Shown piece by piece: positions 27,203 to 36,223 of a stretch of 64,000 bases of DNA. The stretch is from Rhizobium etli 8C-3. Lineage in GTDB: Bacteria > Pseudomonadota > Alphaproteobacteria > Rhizobiales > Rhizobiaceae. The notes beneath the pieces are model-generated. The model made no database searches and had not been told where the DNA came from. It saw nothing but the letters and a program-made list of their open reading frames with translations. The number at the start of each line of letters is the position of its first letter. Positions within the stretch are counted from its first letter, which is position 1. The DNA lies in NCBI RefSeq assembly GCF_001908375.1, contig NZ_CP017244.1, forward strand, positions 186,001-250,000, read 5' to 3'. The position numbers and the translations under genes were made by a program.

Positions 27203-28525
27203 ATGTCTCCACTCCTCAAGCAAATTCCCAGCGATCAAGGAATCCCCGCGAAGGCGGACGCTGTCGTCATCGGCGGCGGCATTATCGGGGCAACGGCAGC
27301 GTTCTTTCTCGCGGAGCGCGGCTTGTCGGTCGCGCTGGTGGAAAAGGGTCGTGTCGGCTGCGAGCAGTCGAGCCGCAATTGGGGTTGGTGCCGTCAACAG
27401 AACCGCGATGAGCGGGAACTGCCTCTGTCAGGTGTCGCCCTGCGGCTTTGGGGTGAGTTTGAGTCGAAGATCGGCGAGGACGTCGGATTTCGTCGGTGCG
27501 GTCTGCTCTACGCGACGGACAATCCGAAGCAACTGGCGGAATGGGAAAGCTGGCGTGAGATAGCTCAGCGCTTCAACGTCAGTACCCGTATGCTGAGCGC
27601 CAAAGAGGCAGCTACGGCAATCCCGGCAAACGGCCGCCGCTGGCTCGGCGGGGTCCATTCCATCGATGATGGCAAGGGTGAGCCTTCCATAGCAGCGCCC
27701 GCGATCGCCGAGGGTGCTCGGAAACGGGGCGCGACAATCCACCAGGAATGCGCTGCACGAGGCCTTGATCTGACAAACGGGACTGTATCGGGGGTGATTA
27801 CCGAGAAAGGTTTGATCCGAACAGAAGCCGTCCTCTGCGCGGGCGGTGCCTGGACTTCGATGTTTTGCCGCCAACACGGCATCCTGTTTCCACAAGCAAG
27901 CGTGCGTCAGACCGCTCTTCGCACCAAGCCCACGGCCGATCTCGGTGAGGCGCTCTATACGCCGGAAGTTGCGTTGACCCGCAGGCTGGACGGTAGCTAC
28001 ACGCTGGCGATCAGCGGCCGAGCGATGCTCGACATAACGCCACAAGGTCTTCGTTATGCGCGTTGGTTCATGCCTATGTTTGTCAAGCGCCTGAAGGCTG
28101 TGCAGTTCGGGATCGGAGAGTCCTTCTTCAGGGGGCCGGAAGCCTTCGGAGGTTGGAACGGGCGCGGGACGTCGCCCTTCGAGAAGACGCGCATTCTCGA
28201 TCCGTCCCCGAACCGTCGGACGGCGGCTTCTATCTTGAAGCGGGTCAAAGAGCTGTTTCCTGCCTTGGCGGGGATTGAAATCGCCGACAGTTGGGGAGCC
28301 TATGTGGATTTTACGCCTGATGCAGTGCCGGTCATCTCACCGGCCGAGGGGGTGAATGGCCTATACCTGGCGGCGGGTTGCTCCGGTCACGGCTTCGGGC
28401 TTGGACCCGGCATCGGCCGCCTGGCCGCCGACCTGGTTGCCAACGATACCCCCTGTGTGGACCCCACCCCCTTCCGCCTCTCGCGCCTCCTCGACGGTTC
28501 GAAGGTCAAGGTGGGCGCAATTTGA
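27203..28525 (+). CDS. FAD-dependent oxidoreductase, DAO family
   Basis: A 440-residue flavoprotein. The Rossmann dinucleotide site is ADAVVIGGGIIGATAAFFLA, followed by a glutamate-ended strand and the DAO segment SSRNWGWCRQQNRDERELPL. A second FAD contact is AVLCAGGAWT, and the late site is GLYLAAGCSGHGFGLGPGIG. Relatives oxidise secondary or D-amino acids. The ATG at 27203 is preferred over 27119 because the FAD fold starts soon after it. An IS66 copy lies directly downstream. Confidence 0.83.
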   Translation: MSPLLKQIPSDQGIPAKADAVVIGGGIIGATAAFFLAERGLSVALVEKGRVGCEQSSRNWGWCRQQNRDERELPLSGVALRLWGEFESKIGEDVGFRRCGLLYATDNPKQLAEWESWREIAQRFNVSTRMLSAKEAATAIPANGRRWLGGVHSIDDGKGEPSIAAPAIAEGARKRGATIHQECAARGLDLTNGTVSGVITEKGLIRTEAVLCAGGAWTSMFCRQHGILFPQASVRQTALRTKPTADLGEALYTPEVALTRRLDGSYTLAISGRAMLDITPQGLRYARWFMPMFVKRLKAVQFGIGESFFRGPEAFGGWNGRGTSPFEKTRILDPSPNRRTAASILKRVKELFPALAGIEIADSWGAYVDFTPDAVPVISPAEGVNGLYLAAGCSGHGFGLGPGIGRLAADLVANDTPCVDPTPFRLSRLLDGSKVKVGAI

Positions 28526-28553
28526 GATGGCCGCTTTGGGCCGACAGCAGACT

Positions 28554-30138
28554 TCAGCCGTTTGTTCGTCCCGAATAATTCCACGGCAAAAGCTCATCGA
28601 TGCAACTCTGCCTGTGACCGTTGACGATGGCGGTGAGCGTCGCAGTCAAATAGGTCAGCGGATCGACGGCATTGAATTTGCAGGTTTTGATCAGCGAGGC
28701 GATTGTCGCCCAATTCTCTGCTCCCGCGTCATGGCCTGCAAAGAGCGCGTTCTTGCGATTGAGAGCTATCGGTCGGATGGTCCGCTCGACGGTGTTGTTG
28801 TCGATCTCTATGCGTCCGTCGGTCAGGAAGAGCTTCAGGCCGTCCCAGTATTTGGCGATGTAGGCCAAAGCCTCGCCGAGCGGCGACTTCGTCGCGACAC
28901 GGGCACGGTGATGGACAAGCCAGGCCTGCATGTCGGCGACCAGTGGCGCTGACCGCTCCTGTCTCCCAGCCAAGCGAGCCTTCGGATTAAGGCCCCGAAG
29001 TTCGGCTTCGATGCGGTACAGTTCGCCGATGCGCTTGACGCCGTCCTCGGCAATCGGTGCTGAGCCGTTGCGGGTGATCTCCACCAGCTTGCGCCGGCCA
29101 TGCGCCCAGCAATAGGCAAGCTGGATGTCAGGACCGACACGCTCCGGTGCGATCAGCCTGTTGTATCCGGCATATCCATCGACCTGCAGAATGCCCGAGA
29201 AGCCCTGCAATATCCGTTCGGCATGAATGCTCCGCGACCGGGCGCATAGGTAAAGGCAACACCTGGCGGAGCACCGCCATTCCAAGGACGATCATCCCGC
29301 GCCAGCGCCCAGAAGTATCCGGTCTTGGTTTTGTGCGAGCCGGGATCGAGAACCGGGGCACGGGTCTCGTCCATGAACAGCTTGGATGAGCGCTTCAGGT
29401 CGGCGATCAGCGCATCAAAGACGGGACGCAATTCGAACGCTGCCCGACCGACCCAGTCAGCCAGCGTGGATCGGTCGAGGTCAATGCCCTGGCGGCTCAT
29501 GATCTGGGCCTGACGGTAAAGCGGTAGATGATCGGCATATTTGGAGACCAGCACATGGGCGACGGTCGCTTCTGTCGGCAGTCCTGCCTGGATCAGCCGT
29601 GCTGGAGCCGGGGCCTGAACGACACCGTCAGTGCAGGCACGGCACGCATATTTGGGGCGACGGGTGACGATGACGCGGAACTGTGCCGGGATCACGCCAG
29701 CCGCTCGGAGATATCCTCGCCAATGCAATGCAGGCAACCGCCGCAGGCGCAGATCAGGCTTTCCGGCTCGATCACCTCTTCGACACGCGGAAGATGCTTT
29801 GGAAGCGAACCGCGATTGATCGCGCGTGGTTTGGCAATCCCGTTTCCAGCAGGAACGTCCGCGTCATCCTCGGCATGGATCGCGGCCATGGCCGTTTCCA
29901 GGTCCTCCAGTGCCAGATCGAACTGGTCGGGATCGGTCCTCTCGGATTTGCGCCCGAAGGCTGCTTGTTTGAAGGCGGCTACCAGCTTCTCAAGCCGCTC
30001 GATCCGCTCATCCTTGCGGGCGATGTGCTCGTCTTTGCTGGCTATCACGGAGTCTTTGGCCGCCTCGCTTAGCCGCGCCGCAATCAGCATCGCCTTCAGG
30101 GCGGCAACATCATCGGGAAGGTCGGCGGCATCCAGCAT
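28554..30138 (-). pseudogene. tnpC: IS66 transposase TnpC with two frameshifts
   Basis: Three overlapping frames together make a full TnpC. The first (30138 to about 29695) has the N-terminal coiled coil and the zinc-finger ICACGGCLHC. The second (to about 29240) runs from VIPAQFRVIVTRRPKYACRA to the LFMDETRAPVLDPG segment, which carries the first catalytic Asp. The third runs from SIHAERILQGFSGILQVDGY, with the second Asp, to IEIDNNTVERTIRPIAL, with the Glu. Single-base changes near 29695 and 29240 explain it. Confidence 0.85.
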
Positions 30139-30207
30139 GGGCGAAAACGATCAAATCCGTAGCCGACTTGCCTGTGGAATTTGCCGTGCTGAGTCATCGT
30201 GCCGCAG

Positions 30208-30561
30208 CTACTCGATGGCCTCCGGTGTTCTCGTCTGGACGGCATGAACCCGCCGCCAATCAAGGCCCGCAAACAGGGCCTCGAACTGGGCATGTGTCAT
30301 CGTCATCAGGCCATCCTTGATGGCCGGCCAGGTGAACGTGTGCTCTTCCAGCCTCTTGTAGGCCATGACGATGCCGGAGCCATCCCAGTAGATCAGCTTC
30401 AGCCGATCCGCCTTGCGGGACCGGAAGACGAAGACAGTTCCGGTAAACGGGTCCTTGTGCAGCTCTTGCCTCACAAGCGCTGCCAAGCCGTCATGACCCT
30501 TGCGGAAGTCTACGGGTTTGGTGGCCACCATGATTCTAACGCGGTTTGACGGAAAAATCAT
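30208..30561 (-). CDS. tnpB: IS66 accessory protein TnpB
   Basis: A 117-residue IS66 ORF2 protein with the usual segments VRIMVATKPVDFRKGHDGLA, then GTVFVFRSRKADRLKLIYWD and GSGIVMAYKRLE. It is intact and overlaps tnpA by four bases. Its biochemical role is unknown, but it is required for transposition in studied IS66 members. Confidence 0.9.
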   Translation of the reverse strand: MIFPSNRVRIMVATKPVDFRKGHDGLAALVRQELHKDPFTGTVFVFRSRKADRLKLIYWDGSGIVMAYKRLEEHTFTWPAIKDGLMTMTHAQFEALFAGLDWRRVHAVQTRTPEAIE

Positions 30562-30965
30562 GTCGCCGCCGTCAGGGCGCGAGCGATTGCAGCGATCCGG
30601 GCAGCAGACGCACCTTCCTCAAGACGGATGGTGACGGGCCCGAGGACGATCTCGGGGCGACTGAGCATCTTAGGCGGCAGTTCCGAAACAGGCGGATCGA
30701 CGATCACCGCCGCGAACTCTACCGCATCCTCCGGTGCTGGCAGGATCAGCTTGCCCTGCCGTGCCATCGTCCGCCAGGTGGAGAGGCTGTTCGCTCGCAA
30801 TCCATAGCGCTGCGCAACTTCATTGACCGTCGTGCCAGGCCTCAAGCTTTCCGAAACAATCTTCGCCTTGACCTCATCAGGCCAATGTCGGTGGACCTCA
30901 CGTTCAGGCTTCCTGGTTGTGAGAAACTCCAATGTAGTCTCCATGGAGAAACACCCGTTCTTCAT
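30558..30965 (-). CDS. tnpA: IS66 accessory protein TnpA (helix-turn-helix)
   Basis: A 135-residue IS66 ORF1 protein. A helix-turn-helix (RPGTTVNEVAQRYGLRANSL) sits in the middle and probably binds the element ends. An extended C-terminus carries the LILPAPEDAVEFAAVIVD segment. An in-frame ATG at 30965 begins MKNGCFSMETTLEFLTT; the second ATG, seven codons on, may be used instead. Confidence 0.85.
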   Translation of the reverse strand: MKNGCFSMETTLEFLTTRKPEREVHRHWPDEVKAKIVSESLRPGTTVNEVAQRYGLRANSLSTWRTMARQGKLILPAPEDAVEFAAVIVDPPVSELPPKMLSRPEIVLGPVTIRLEEGASAARIAAIARALTAAT

Positions 30966-31028
30966 CCATGGAAACCTCGATCACAGATCAGGCGGCAGAG
31001 GGCAATGTGGGGACGGAACACCCGTTAC

Positions 31029-31368
31029 TGTTAATCGGCAACCACAGCCAGACTTGATTGAAAGAAATTATCCTTGGGATGTTAGCAATGTCCTGACGGC
31101 CTGAGGTGGGTACGAGCTGCGTCTATGACCGGTCAATCTGATTAATCCGTGACGGGCGCGGTTTCCTGACCTCGAAACCATTCAGTTGAGAGCAGTCATC
31201 ACTCTCCCTCGTGACTCCCGGGCGACGGAAACATGACAGTTGAGCAAGCATGCTCCATCAAAAGTTCGTCTGACCCCATCAGTCGGCGCATCGTGCTAGG
31301 GAAATCTAACGCCGGGCGATTTGAAACCTCAGGTCTGCGCGGTGAATTTTTAAATCCCGAGCACGCAC
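31029..31368. other. region between IS66 and the carboxylase operon
   Basis: About 340 bases that must hold the promoter of the operon starting at 31369. A frame open from 31233 runs in the phase of accC but has no relation to it before 31797. No clear promoter motif or operator was identified. The IS insertion sits close enough to have altered expression of the operon. Confidence 0.35.
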
Positions 31369-31797
31369 ATGGACCTCTCGAAGATCAAGACGCTGATCGA
31401 CTTTGTCGGCCGATCGAACATTGCCGAGCTGACCGTGACGGAAAAGGACGTGACGGTTCGGATTTTCCGAGCGTCTCCGGGACAGGGGGCCGCCGGCGAG
31501 TTCCCGCAAAAAGCAGGATCTCCGGCCAGCCTTGTCCCCGATGCGCCTTCGAGCATCGACAAAACCCATGCAGTAAAGGCGCCCGTTTTCGGCGTTCTGC
31601 ACCGGGCCCCGGCGCCCGGCGAGCCGCCATTCGTTGCCATCGGCGACGAGGTGGAGGAGGGGCAGACGCTCTTCATCATCGAGGCGATGAAGGTCTTCAA
31701 CAAGATCGCCGCGCCGCGGGCCGGGCGCATCACGCACCTGATCGAAATCGACGGTGGCGAGATCGAGACCGGCGAACTGCTGGCGGAGATTGCCTGA
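31369..31797 (+). CDS. accB: biotin carboxyl carrier protein
   Basis: A 142-residue carrier. The N-terminus (DLSKIKTLIDFVGRSNIAEL) is AccB-like, a Pro/Ala linker follows, and the biotinyl domain carries EAMKVF with the attachment Lys108. The Met after Lys in the usual EAMKM is Val here. It should present carboxybiotin to a transferase. It heads an operon with the biotin carboxylase and the Pxp genes, and not with the AccA/AccD carboxyltransferase, so its partner is probably PxpBC rather than fatty-acid synthesis (inference). Confidence 0.87.
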   Translation: MDLSKIKTLIDFVGRSNIAELTVTEKDVTVRIFRASPGQGAAGEFPQKAGSPASLVPDAPSSIDKTHAVKAPVFGVLHRAPAPGEPPFVAIGDEVEEGQTLFIIEAMKVFNKIAAPRAGRITHLIEIDGGEIETGELLAEIA

Positions 31798-33191
31798 TGC
31801 TGGAAACGCCTGAACAAACCGCAGCCGCCGAACTCCGTTTCGATACTGTGCTTATCGCCAACCGCGGCGAGATCGCCGCCCGGATAATGCGCGCCTGTCG
31901 CGACCTCGGCCTCAAGGCGGTCGCCATCTGTTCCGAGGCGGACAGGCAAGCGCCTTACAGCGAAGCGGCAGACGCTTTTCTCTGCATCGGCCCGTCGAGC
32001 GCAGGCAAGAGCTATCTCAATCAGGATGCCATCCTTCTCGCGGCCCGCCTGACCGGCGCGGGCGCCATCCACCCCGGCTACGGTTTTCTGTCGGAGAACG
32101 CCGCATTCGCCGACGCGGTCGAAAGGGCGGGGCTGGTCTTCATTGGCCCGGCCGCTTCTTCGATCGCGACCATGGGCGACAAGATCGCGGCGAAGCGGGC
32201 GATGATGGCGGCCGGTGTCCCCTGCGTTCCCGGTCCTGATACCGCGCTGCCCGACGAGCCGGCTTCGGTCGAGCGCATCGCGCTGGAGATCGGTTACCCC
32301 GTTATCGTCAAAGCGTCTGGCGGCGGCGGCGGGCGCGGCATGCGCGTGGTGCCTGAGGCCGACCAGTTGCAGGAAGCGATCGCGCTGACGCGAGAAGAGG
32401 CGCGCAAAGCCTTCGGCTCGCCCTCGCTCTACATGGAGAAATTCCTCCAGCATCCGCGCCACATCGAAATACAGGTTCTTTGCGACGATCACGGCAATGC
32501 CGTTTGGCTGGGGCACCGGGACTGCTCCATGCAGCGCCGCCATCAGAAAGTGGTGGAGGAAGCACCGGCGCCCGGCATAGCACCCGATATCATCCAGCCG
32601 GTCGGCATGGCCTGCGTGGAAGCCTGCCGCCAGATTGGCTACCGGGGCGTCGGAACCTTCGAGTTCCTCTATGAGGACGGCGCTTTCTATTTCATCGAAA
32701 TGAACACGCGACTTCAGGTCGAGCATCCCGTCACCGAGATGACGAGCGGGCTCGATATCGTCCAGGCGCAGATCAACACGGCGCAGGGTCGAGTTCTGCA
32801 TCTCGCCCAACGCGATGTGACATGCGAAGGCCATTCTTTCGAATGCCGCATCAATGCCGAAGACCCCGAAAACTTCCTGCCGTCGGCGGGTGTCATCACT
32901 CATCTGGCTTTGCCTCAGGGACCTGGTATCCGCGTCGATACGCATATCCATGCCGGCTATAAGGTCTCGCCCTATTACGACTCGCTGATCGCCAAGCTGA
33001 TCGTGCATGCGCCGACGCGGGCGAAAGCAATGGCAAGAATGTGCGAAGCGCTTGCCGGCACCGAGATCGACGGTATCGCCACCAATCTTCCCTTCCTGCG
33101 GGCCCTGTTCGAGGACGACGCTTTCGCGCGCGGCGAGACGGATATTCATTATCTCGAGCAATGGCTGAAGCTGCGGAGGGTGGCGGCATGA
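31797..33191 (+). CDS. accC: biotin carboxylase
   Basis: A 464-residue ATP-grasp enzyme that carboxylates biotin with bicarbonate and ATP. Signatures are VLIANRGEIAARIMRACRDL, the glycine-rich ATP loop VKASGGGGGRGMR, the HIEIQVLCD segment, the catalytic EMNTRLQVEHPVTEM, and the C-terminal FECRINAEDP. The ATG overlaps the accB stop by one base (TGATG); the longer upstream open frame is not coding. The next gene overlaps as ATGA. It should work with the two carrier-like proteins of this operon. Confidence 0.92.
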   Translation: MLETPEQTAAAELRFDTVLIANRGEIAARIMRACRDLGLKAVAICSEADRQAPYSEAADAFLCIGPSSAGKSYLNQDAILLAARLTGAGAIHPGYGFLSENAAFADAVERAGLVFIGPAASSIATMGDKIAAKRAMMAAGVPCVPGPDTALPDEPASVERIALEIGYPVIVKASGGGGGRGMRVVPEADQLQEAIALTREEARKAFGSPSLYMEKFLQHPRHIEIQVLCDDHGNAVWLGHRDCSMQRRHQKVVEEAPAPGIAPDIIQPVGMACVEACRQIGYRGVGTFEFLYEDGAFYFIEMNTRLQVEHPVTEMTSGLDIVQAQINTAQGRVLHLAQRDVTCEGHSFECRINAEDPENFLPSAGVITHLALPQGPGIRVDTHIHAGYKVSPYYDSLIAKLIVHAPTRAKAMARMCEALAGTEIDGIATNLPFLRALFEDDAFARGETDIHYLEQWLKLRRVAA

Positions 33192-33610
33192 GCGCGATCG
33201 ATTTCAGCGATCCGGCCACCATCGCATCCCTTACCGCCGCGCTGACGGCAGCCGGCGTGGACGGGCTGGAAATCTCCCGGCCGGCCGGGCAGCTTCGTAT
33301 CGTCATTTCAGGGGAGGGCGGCGCCTCGATCAGCTCGACGGAGACGATGCCGCGCGCTCCGGGCTCCGCGCTGGTGGTCGTGAAGGCGCCGATGGCAGGA
33401 TACTTCTGCGCCGAACATCCCGCCTCTACCGCGCCCCGAACTGTGCCGCGCTCCGTATCCGACGCCGATATCCTTGGCTTCATCAGGATTGGCCATGTGC
33501 TGCTTCCCCTCAGCGTCGGCCGTTCCGGTGTTTTGACCAGGTTGCTCGCAAAGCCGGGCGCGCTGGTCGGATTCGGTGACCCTCTGGTCGAAATCGAGCT
33601 CCCATCATGA
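33188..33610 (+). CDS. biotinyl-domain-like protein lacking the biotin lysine
   Basis: A 140-residue protein. The N-terminal 45 residues (FSDPATIASLTAALTAAGVD, then LEISRPAGQLRIVIS) resemble AccB N-termini. Residues about 65-140 (VVVKAPMAGYFCAEHP, then ADILGFIRIGHVLLPLSVGR, then GVLTRLLAKPGALVGFGDPL) keep the barrel pattern of a biotinyl/lipoyl domain. The turn that should read EAMKM reads LSVGR, with no lysine to biotinylate. It overlaps both neighbours as ATGA. It may be a structural or adaptor subunit. Confidence 0.7.
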   Translation: MSAIDFSDPATIASLTAALTAAGVDGLEISRPAGQLRIVISGEGGASISSTETMPRAPGSALVVVKAPMAGYFCAEHPASTAPRTVPRSVSDADILGFIRIGHVLLPLSVGRSGVLTRLLAKPGALVGFGDPLVEIELPS

Positions 33611-34311
33611 TCGCCACGACGAATAGACATGCGCAACGCGAGATCGTTCCGGCGACCCAAAACCGGGCGCGGGTTTCTGCGATCGGCACCCGATCCTTCC
33701 TGCTTGAAGCGCCAGGCGACTTCGAACTTGCCGCGCAGCGACGAATCTGGGCCCTGTCGCGGATCGTCAAGGGCTGGGAGGATCTTGCCGAAGATATCCC
33801 CGGGATGACCAACCTGCTGGTGATCTTCAAAGAGACGCCCCAGGATCCCGATGCGGCGGTCGTCCGGCTGCTGCAGGCATGGGAGAATGCGCAGAGCATC
33901 GATCTCGTAGGCAAGTGCATCGAAATTCCCGTCCATTACGGCGGCGAACATGCGAGCGATCTTCCGGCCCTTTGCGATCTCTCGGGCCTCAGCGATCGCG
34001 AGGTGGTGCGCATCCACCATGAAGCAACCTACCGTGTCTTCGCCTTGGGAAGCGCGCCCGGTTTCGGCTATCTGCATGGTCTCGATCCCCGTATCTACAT
34101 GCCGCGAAAGACCATGCCCTCGCTGAAGATGGCGAAGGGCTGCGTTACCATCGGCGGCATGCAAACCGGCGTCGCCATGCTGACGGGCCCGAACGGCTGG
34201 AATTCCATCGGCTTTGCGACACTGGAGATGTTCGACCCAATCTCGCCGAACCCCGCCATGATGGCGCCGGGAGATACGGTGCGGTTCCTGCCCGCAAGGA
34301 TCGAGCTTTGA
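33607..34311 (+). CDS. pxpB: 5-oxoprolinase subunit B (KipI-like)
   Basis: A 234-residue protein of the PxpB/KipI family. Conserved segments are HYGGEHASDLPALCDLSGLS, then EVVRIHHEATYRVFALGSAP, GFGYLHGLDPRIYMPRK and GCVTIGGMQTGV. With PxpA and PxpC it forms the ATP-dependent 5-oxoprolinase that opens pyroglutamate to glutamate. The N-terminal 50 residues are longer than the minimal family. The start overlaps the previous gene as ATGA and its stop overlaps pxpC. Confidence 0.88.
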   Translation: MIATTNRHAQREIVPATQNRARVSAIGTRSFLLEAPGDFELAAQRRIWALSRIVKGWEDLAEDIPGMTNLLVIFKETPQDPDAAVVRLLQAWENAQSIDLVGKCIEIPVHYGGEHASDLPALCDLSGLSDREVVRIHHEATYRVFALGSAPGFGYLHGLDPRIYMPRKTMPSLKMAKGCVTIGGMQTGVAMLTGPNGWNSIGFATLEMFDPISPNPAMMAPGDTVRFLPARIEL

Positions 34312-35303
34312 TCGAAATCTTGGAAAGTGGCCCTTTCAACACGGTGCAGGACCTCGGTCGTCCGGGCTATCGCGATATCGGCGTATCGGCTAGCGGCGCG
34401 ATGGATCCGCTCGCGGCCCGGATCGGCAATATTCTCGTCGGCAATGATGAGAATGCGGCAGCGATCGAGGTGCAAACCTTCCCGTTCCGCCTTAGTTTCG
34501 AACGCCGCATGGCCTTTGCCGTGACCGGCGCCGACAGCAATCCTCATCTCGATGGATCGGAGCTGCTTTCTTGGTGCGCTCATGTCGCCGAAGCCGGACA
34601 GGTTCTCGAATTGAGGCAGCCCTTGCGGCTTTCTCGTTCCTATGTCTCGCTCGGAGGCGGGCTGGATATCCCTGTCGTCATGGGCTCGCGCAGCACGTCG
34701 CTTCGCGGCGGTTTCGGGGGCAATGCCGGTCGGCCACTGGCGAAGGGCGACCGGCTCGCGGTTGGCGAGGACTTGGAGATTGCGATGCTGCCGGCCCCAG
34801 GCCTTGCCATCATCGAGCCGGCGACGGCGTTGCGCGATGTCTTCCCGGCTCCCGTTGACGGCGTGCTGCCCATTCGCGCTCTGCCGGCCGGCGAGCATGA
34901 TCTTTTCGCCCGAGACGGCGAAGAATTTTGGAGCCAGACCTGGAGGATTTCCTCTCGAAGCGACCGGACCGGCTACTGCTTGTCTGGCGAGCCGATCACG
35001 CCGACCACATCGATCGAGATGCGCTCCCATGGCGTCGTGCCCGGCGTGATCCAGGTACCGCCGGGCGGCGAACCGATCGTGCAGATGAGCGATGCGAATA
35101 CGGCCGGCGGATATCCGAAGGTTGCCGGCGTGATCGAATGCGACCTCTGGCGGCTCGGCCAGGCCCGCATCGGCGCCCGCCTGAAATTCTTCCGCTCGAC
35201 GCATGCCGAGGCCCGGGCCGTCGAACAGGCTGTTGGCCGCTATGTCGAGGATGTCAGGCAGACGTCCCGAATGGTCAAGCTGGCCCTGAAGGCCATGGCC
35301 TGA
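34308..35303 (+). CDS. pxpC: 5-oxoprolinase subunit C / biotin-dependent carboxyltransferase family
   Basis: A 331-residue protein of the PxpC/KipA family, which shares its fold with the carboxyltransferase part of urea carboxylase. Key segments are GPFNTVQDLGRPGYRDIGVS, then SGAMDPLAARIGNILVGNDE, the RSYVSLGGGLDIPVVMGSRS segment, and TSIEMRSHGVVPGVIQVPPG. The TTG start overlaps the pxpB stop as TTGA. The presence of accB and accC in the same operon makes a biotin-dependent step plausible. Confidence 0.88.
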   Translation: MIEILESGPFNTVQDLGRPGYRDIGVSASGAMDPLAARIGNILVGNDENAAAIEVQTFPFRLSFERRMAFAVTGADSNPHLDGSELLSWCAHVAEAGQVLELRQPLRLSRSYVSLGGGLDIPVVMGSRSTSLRGGFGGNAGRPLAKGDRLAVGEDLEIAMLPAPGLAIIEPATALRDVFPAPVDGVLPIRALPAGEHDLFARDGEEFWSQTWRISSRSDRTGYCLSGEPITPTTSIEMRSHGVVPGVIQVPPGGEPIVQMSDANTAGGYPKVAGVIECDLWRLGQARIGARLKFFRSTHAEARAVEQAVGRYVEDVRQTSRMVKLALKAMA

Positions 35304-35393
35304 TGTGGGACGACGGCATGGATGAAAACAAAGAGCCCAAGTCCATCAGACGGAGGTGGCATGAAAGAGGCCGCCTCTTCATTGGAGGAACGC

Positions 35394-36161
35394 ATGAAAA
35401 TCGATCTGAATTCCGACATGGGCGAAGGATTTGGCCCCTACCGGCTGTGCAACGATGAGGCGATGATGAAAATCGTCTCCTCGGCCAATATCGCCTGCGG
35501 CTTTCACGGTGGCGACCCCGACACCATGGGGCGCATGGTCCGGCTCGCGAGGTTGAACGGCATCGGTATCGGAGCCCACCCTGGCCTGCCCGACCGGCTG
35601 GGCTTCGGCCGGCGCGAAATACCGTTCCCGGCGGACGAGCTTCGCCAGCAGATGCTCTACCAGCTCGGCGCCCTGACAGCGATCGCCAGAGCTGAGCGGG
35701 TCGCCGTCTCACATATCAGCTTCCATGCCGCCATGGGCAACATGGTCAACCGCGACCCTGTCCTCGCCGACCTGATGATGGATGCGATAGCCACCGTCGA
35801 CGCCAATCTCGTCGTCTTCGTCACGTCAGGCAGCGAGATCCAAAAGGCCGCCAAGCGCGCGCGCTTGAAGACGCTGGCGCTTTTCCTAGCGGACCGGGCC
35901 TATGATGCCGACGGCAAACTCGTCGCGCGCGGGCTCCCAGGCGCAGTCATCAAGGACGAGGCCTCGGTGCGCGCGCGTGTGCGGCAATTCCTGCTCGACG
36001 GAACCGTCCAGACGATCGACAGAACCGTCATCGCCATGCCGGCGCGCTCCATCCTGGTCCACAGCGATACGCCGGGCGCTCTCGAGCTTGCCGGCATCGT
36101 GCGCGGCGAGATCGAAGCCACGGGCGCCACGCTCGCGCCTGCTGCCGAACTCGCCGAATGA
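35394..36161 (+). CDS. pxpA: 5-oxoprolinase subunit A (LamB/YcsF family)
   Basis: A 255-residue protein. It starts KIDLNSDMGEGFGPYRLCND and has the family signature ANIACGFHGGDPDTM, then GAHPGLPDRLGFGRRE and the RARVRQFLLDG region. PxpA carries out the hydrolytic half of the 5-oxoprolinase reaction. The ATG at 35394 is preferred because GGAGGAACGC precedes it and the family N-terminus begins there; the frame is open from 35322. A 90-base gap separates it from pxpC, the only gap in the operon so far. Confidence 0.9.
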   Translation: MKIDLNSDMGEGFGPYRLCNDEAMMKIVSSANIACGFHGGDPDTMGRMVRLARLNGIGIGAHPGLPDRLGFGRREIPFPADELRQQMLYQLGALTAIARAERVAVSHISFHAAMGNMVNRDPVLADLMMDAIATVDANLVVFVTSGSEIQKAAKRARLKTLALFLADRAYDADGKLVARGLPGAVIKDEASVRARVRQFLLDGTVQTIDRTVIAMPARSILVHSDTPGALELAGIVRGEIEATGATLAPAAELAE

Positions 36162-36223
36162 CTCAATCCCCGATCGCCTGCCGGCGGTCTGTAACTCCAA
36201 TCCCTCATCGAAAGACCACGTCG

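Larger units (their letters stand above)
28554..31028 (-). mobile_element. IS66-family insertion sequence
   Basis: A three-gene IS66 element read right to left as tnpA, tnpB, tnpC. Its right end is probably at 31028, where the sequence read inward starts GTAACGGGTGTTCCGTCCCC, beginning with the GTAA usual for the family. A degenerate partner (GTTTGTTC-GTCCC) lies at about 28560-28573, overlapping the tnpC stop, so the left end may be eroded. No target duplication could be matched. tnpC carries two frameshifts, so the copy cannot move on its own. Confidence 0.8.

Noticed and set aside
28526..28573. Exact left terminal repeat and target duplication of the IS66 copy
   Set aside because: Only a degenerate match to the right end was found and no 8-base duplication; ends were therefore given as approximate.
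31350..33161. A 603-codon minus-strand frame
   Set aside because: Antisense to accB and accC with no recognisable domain.
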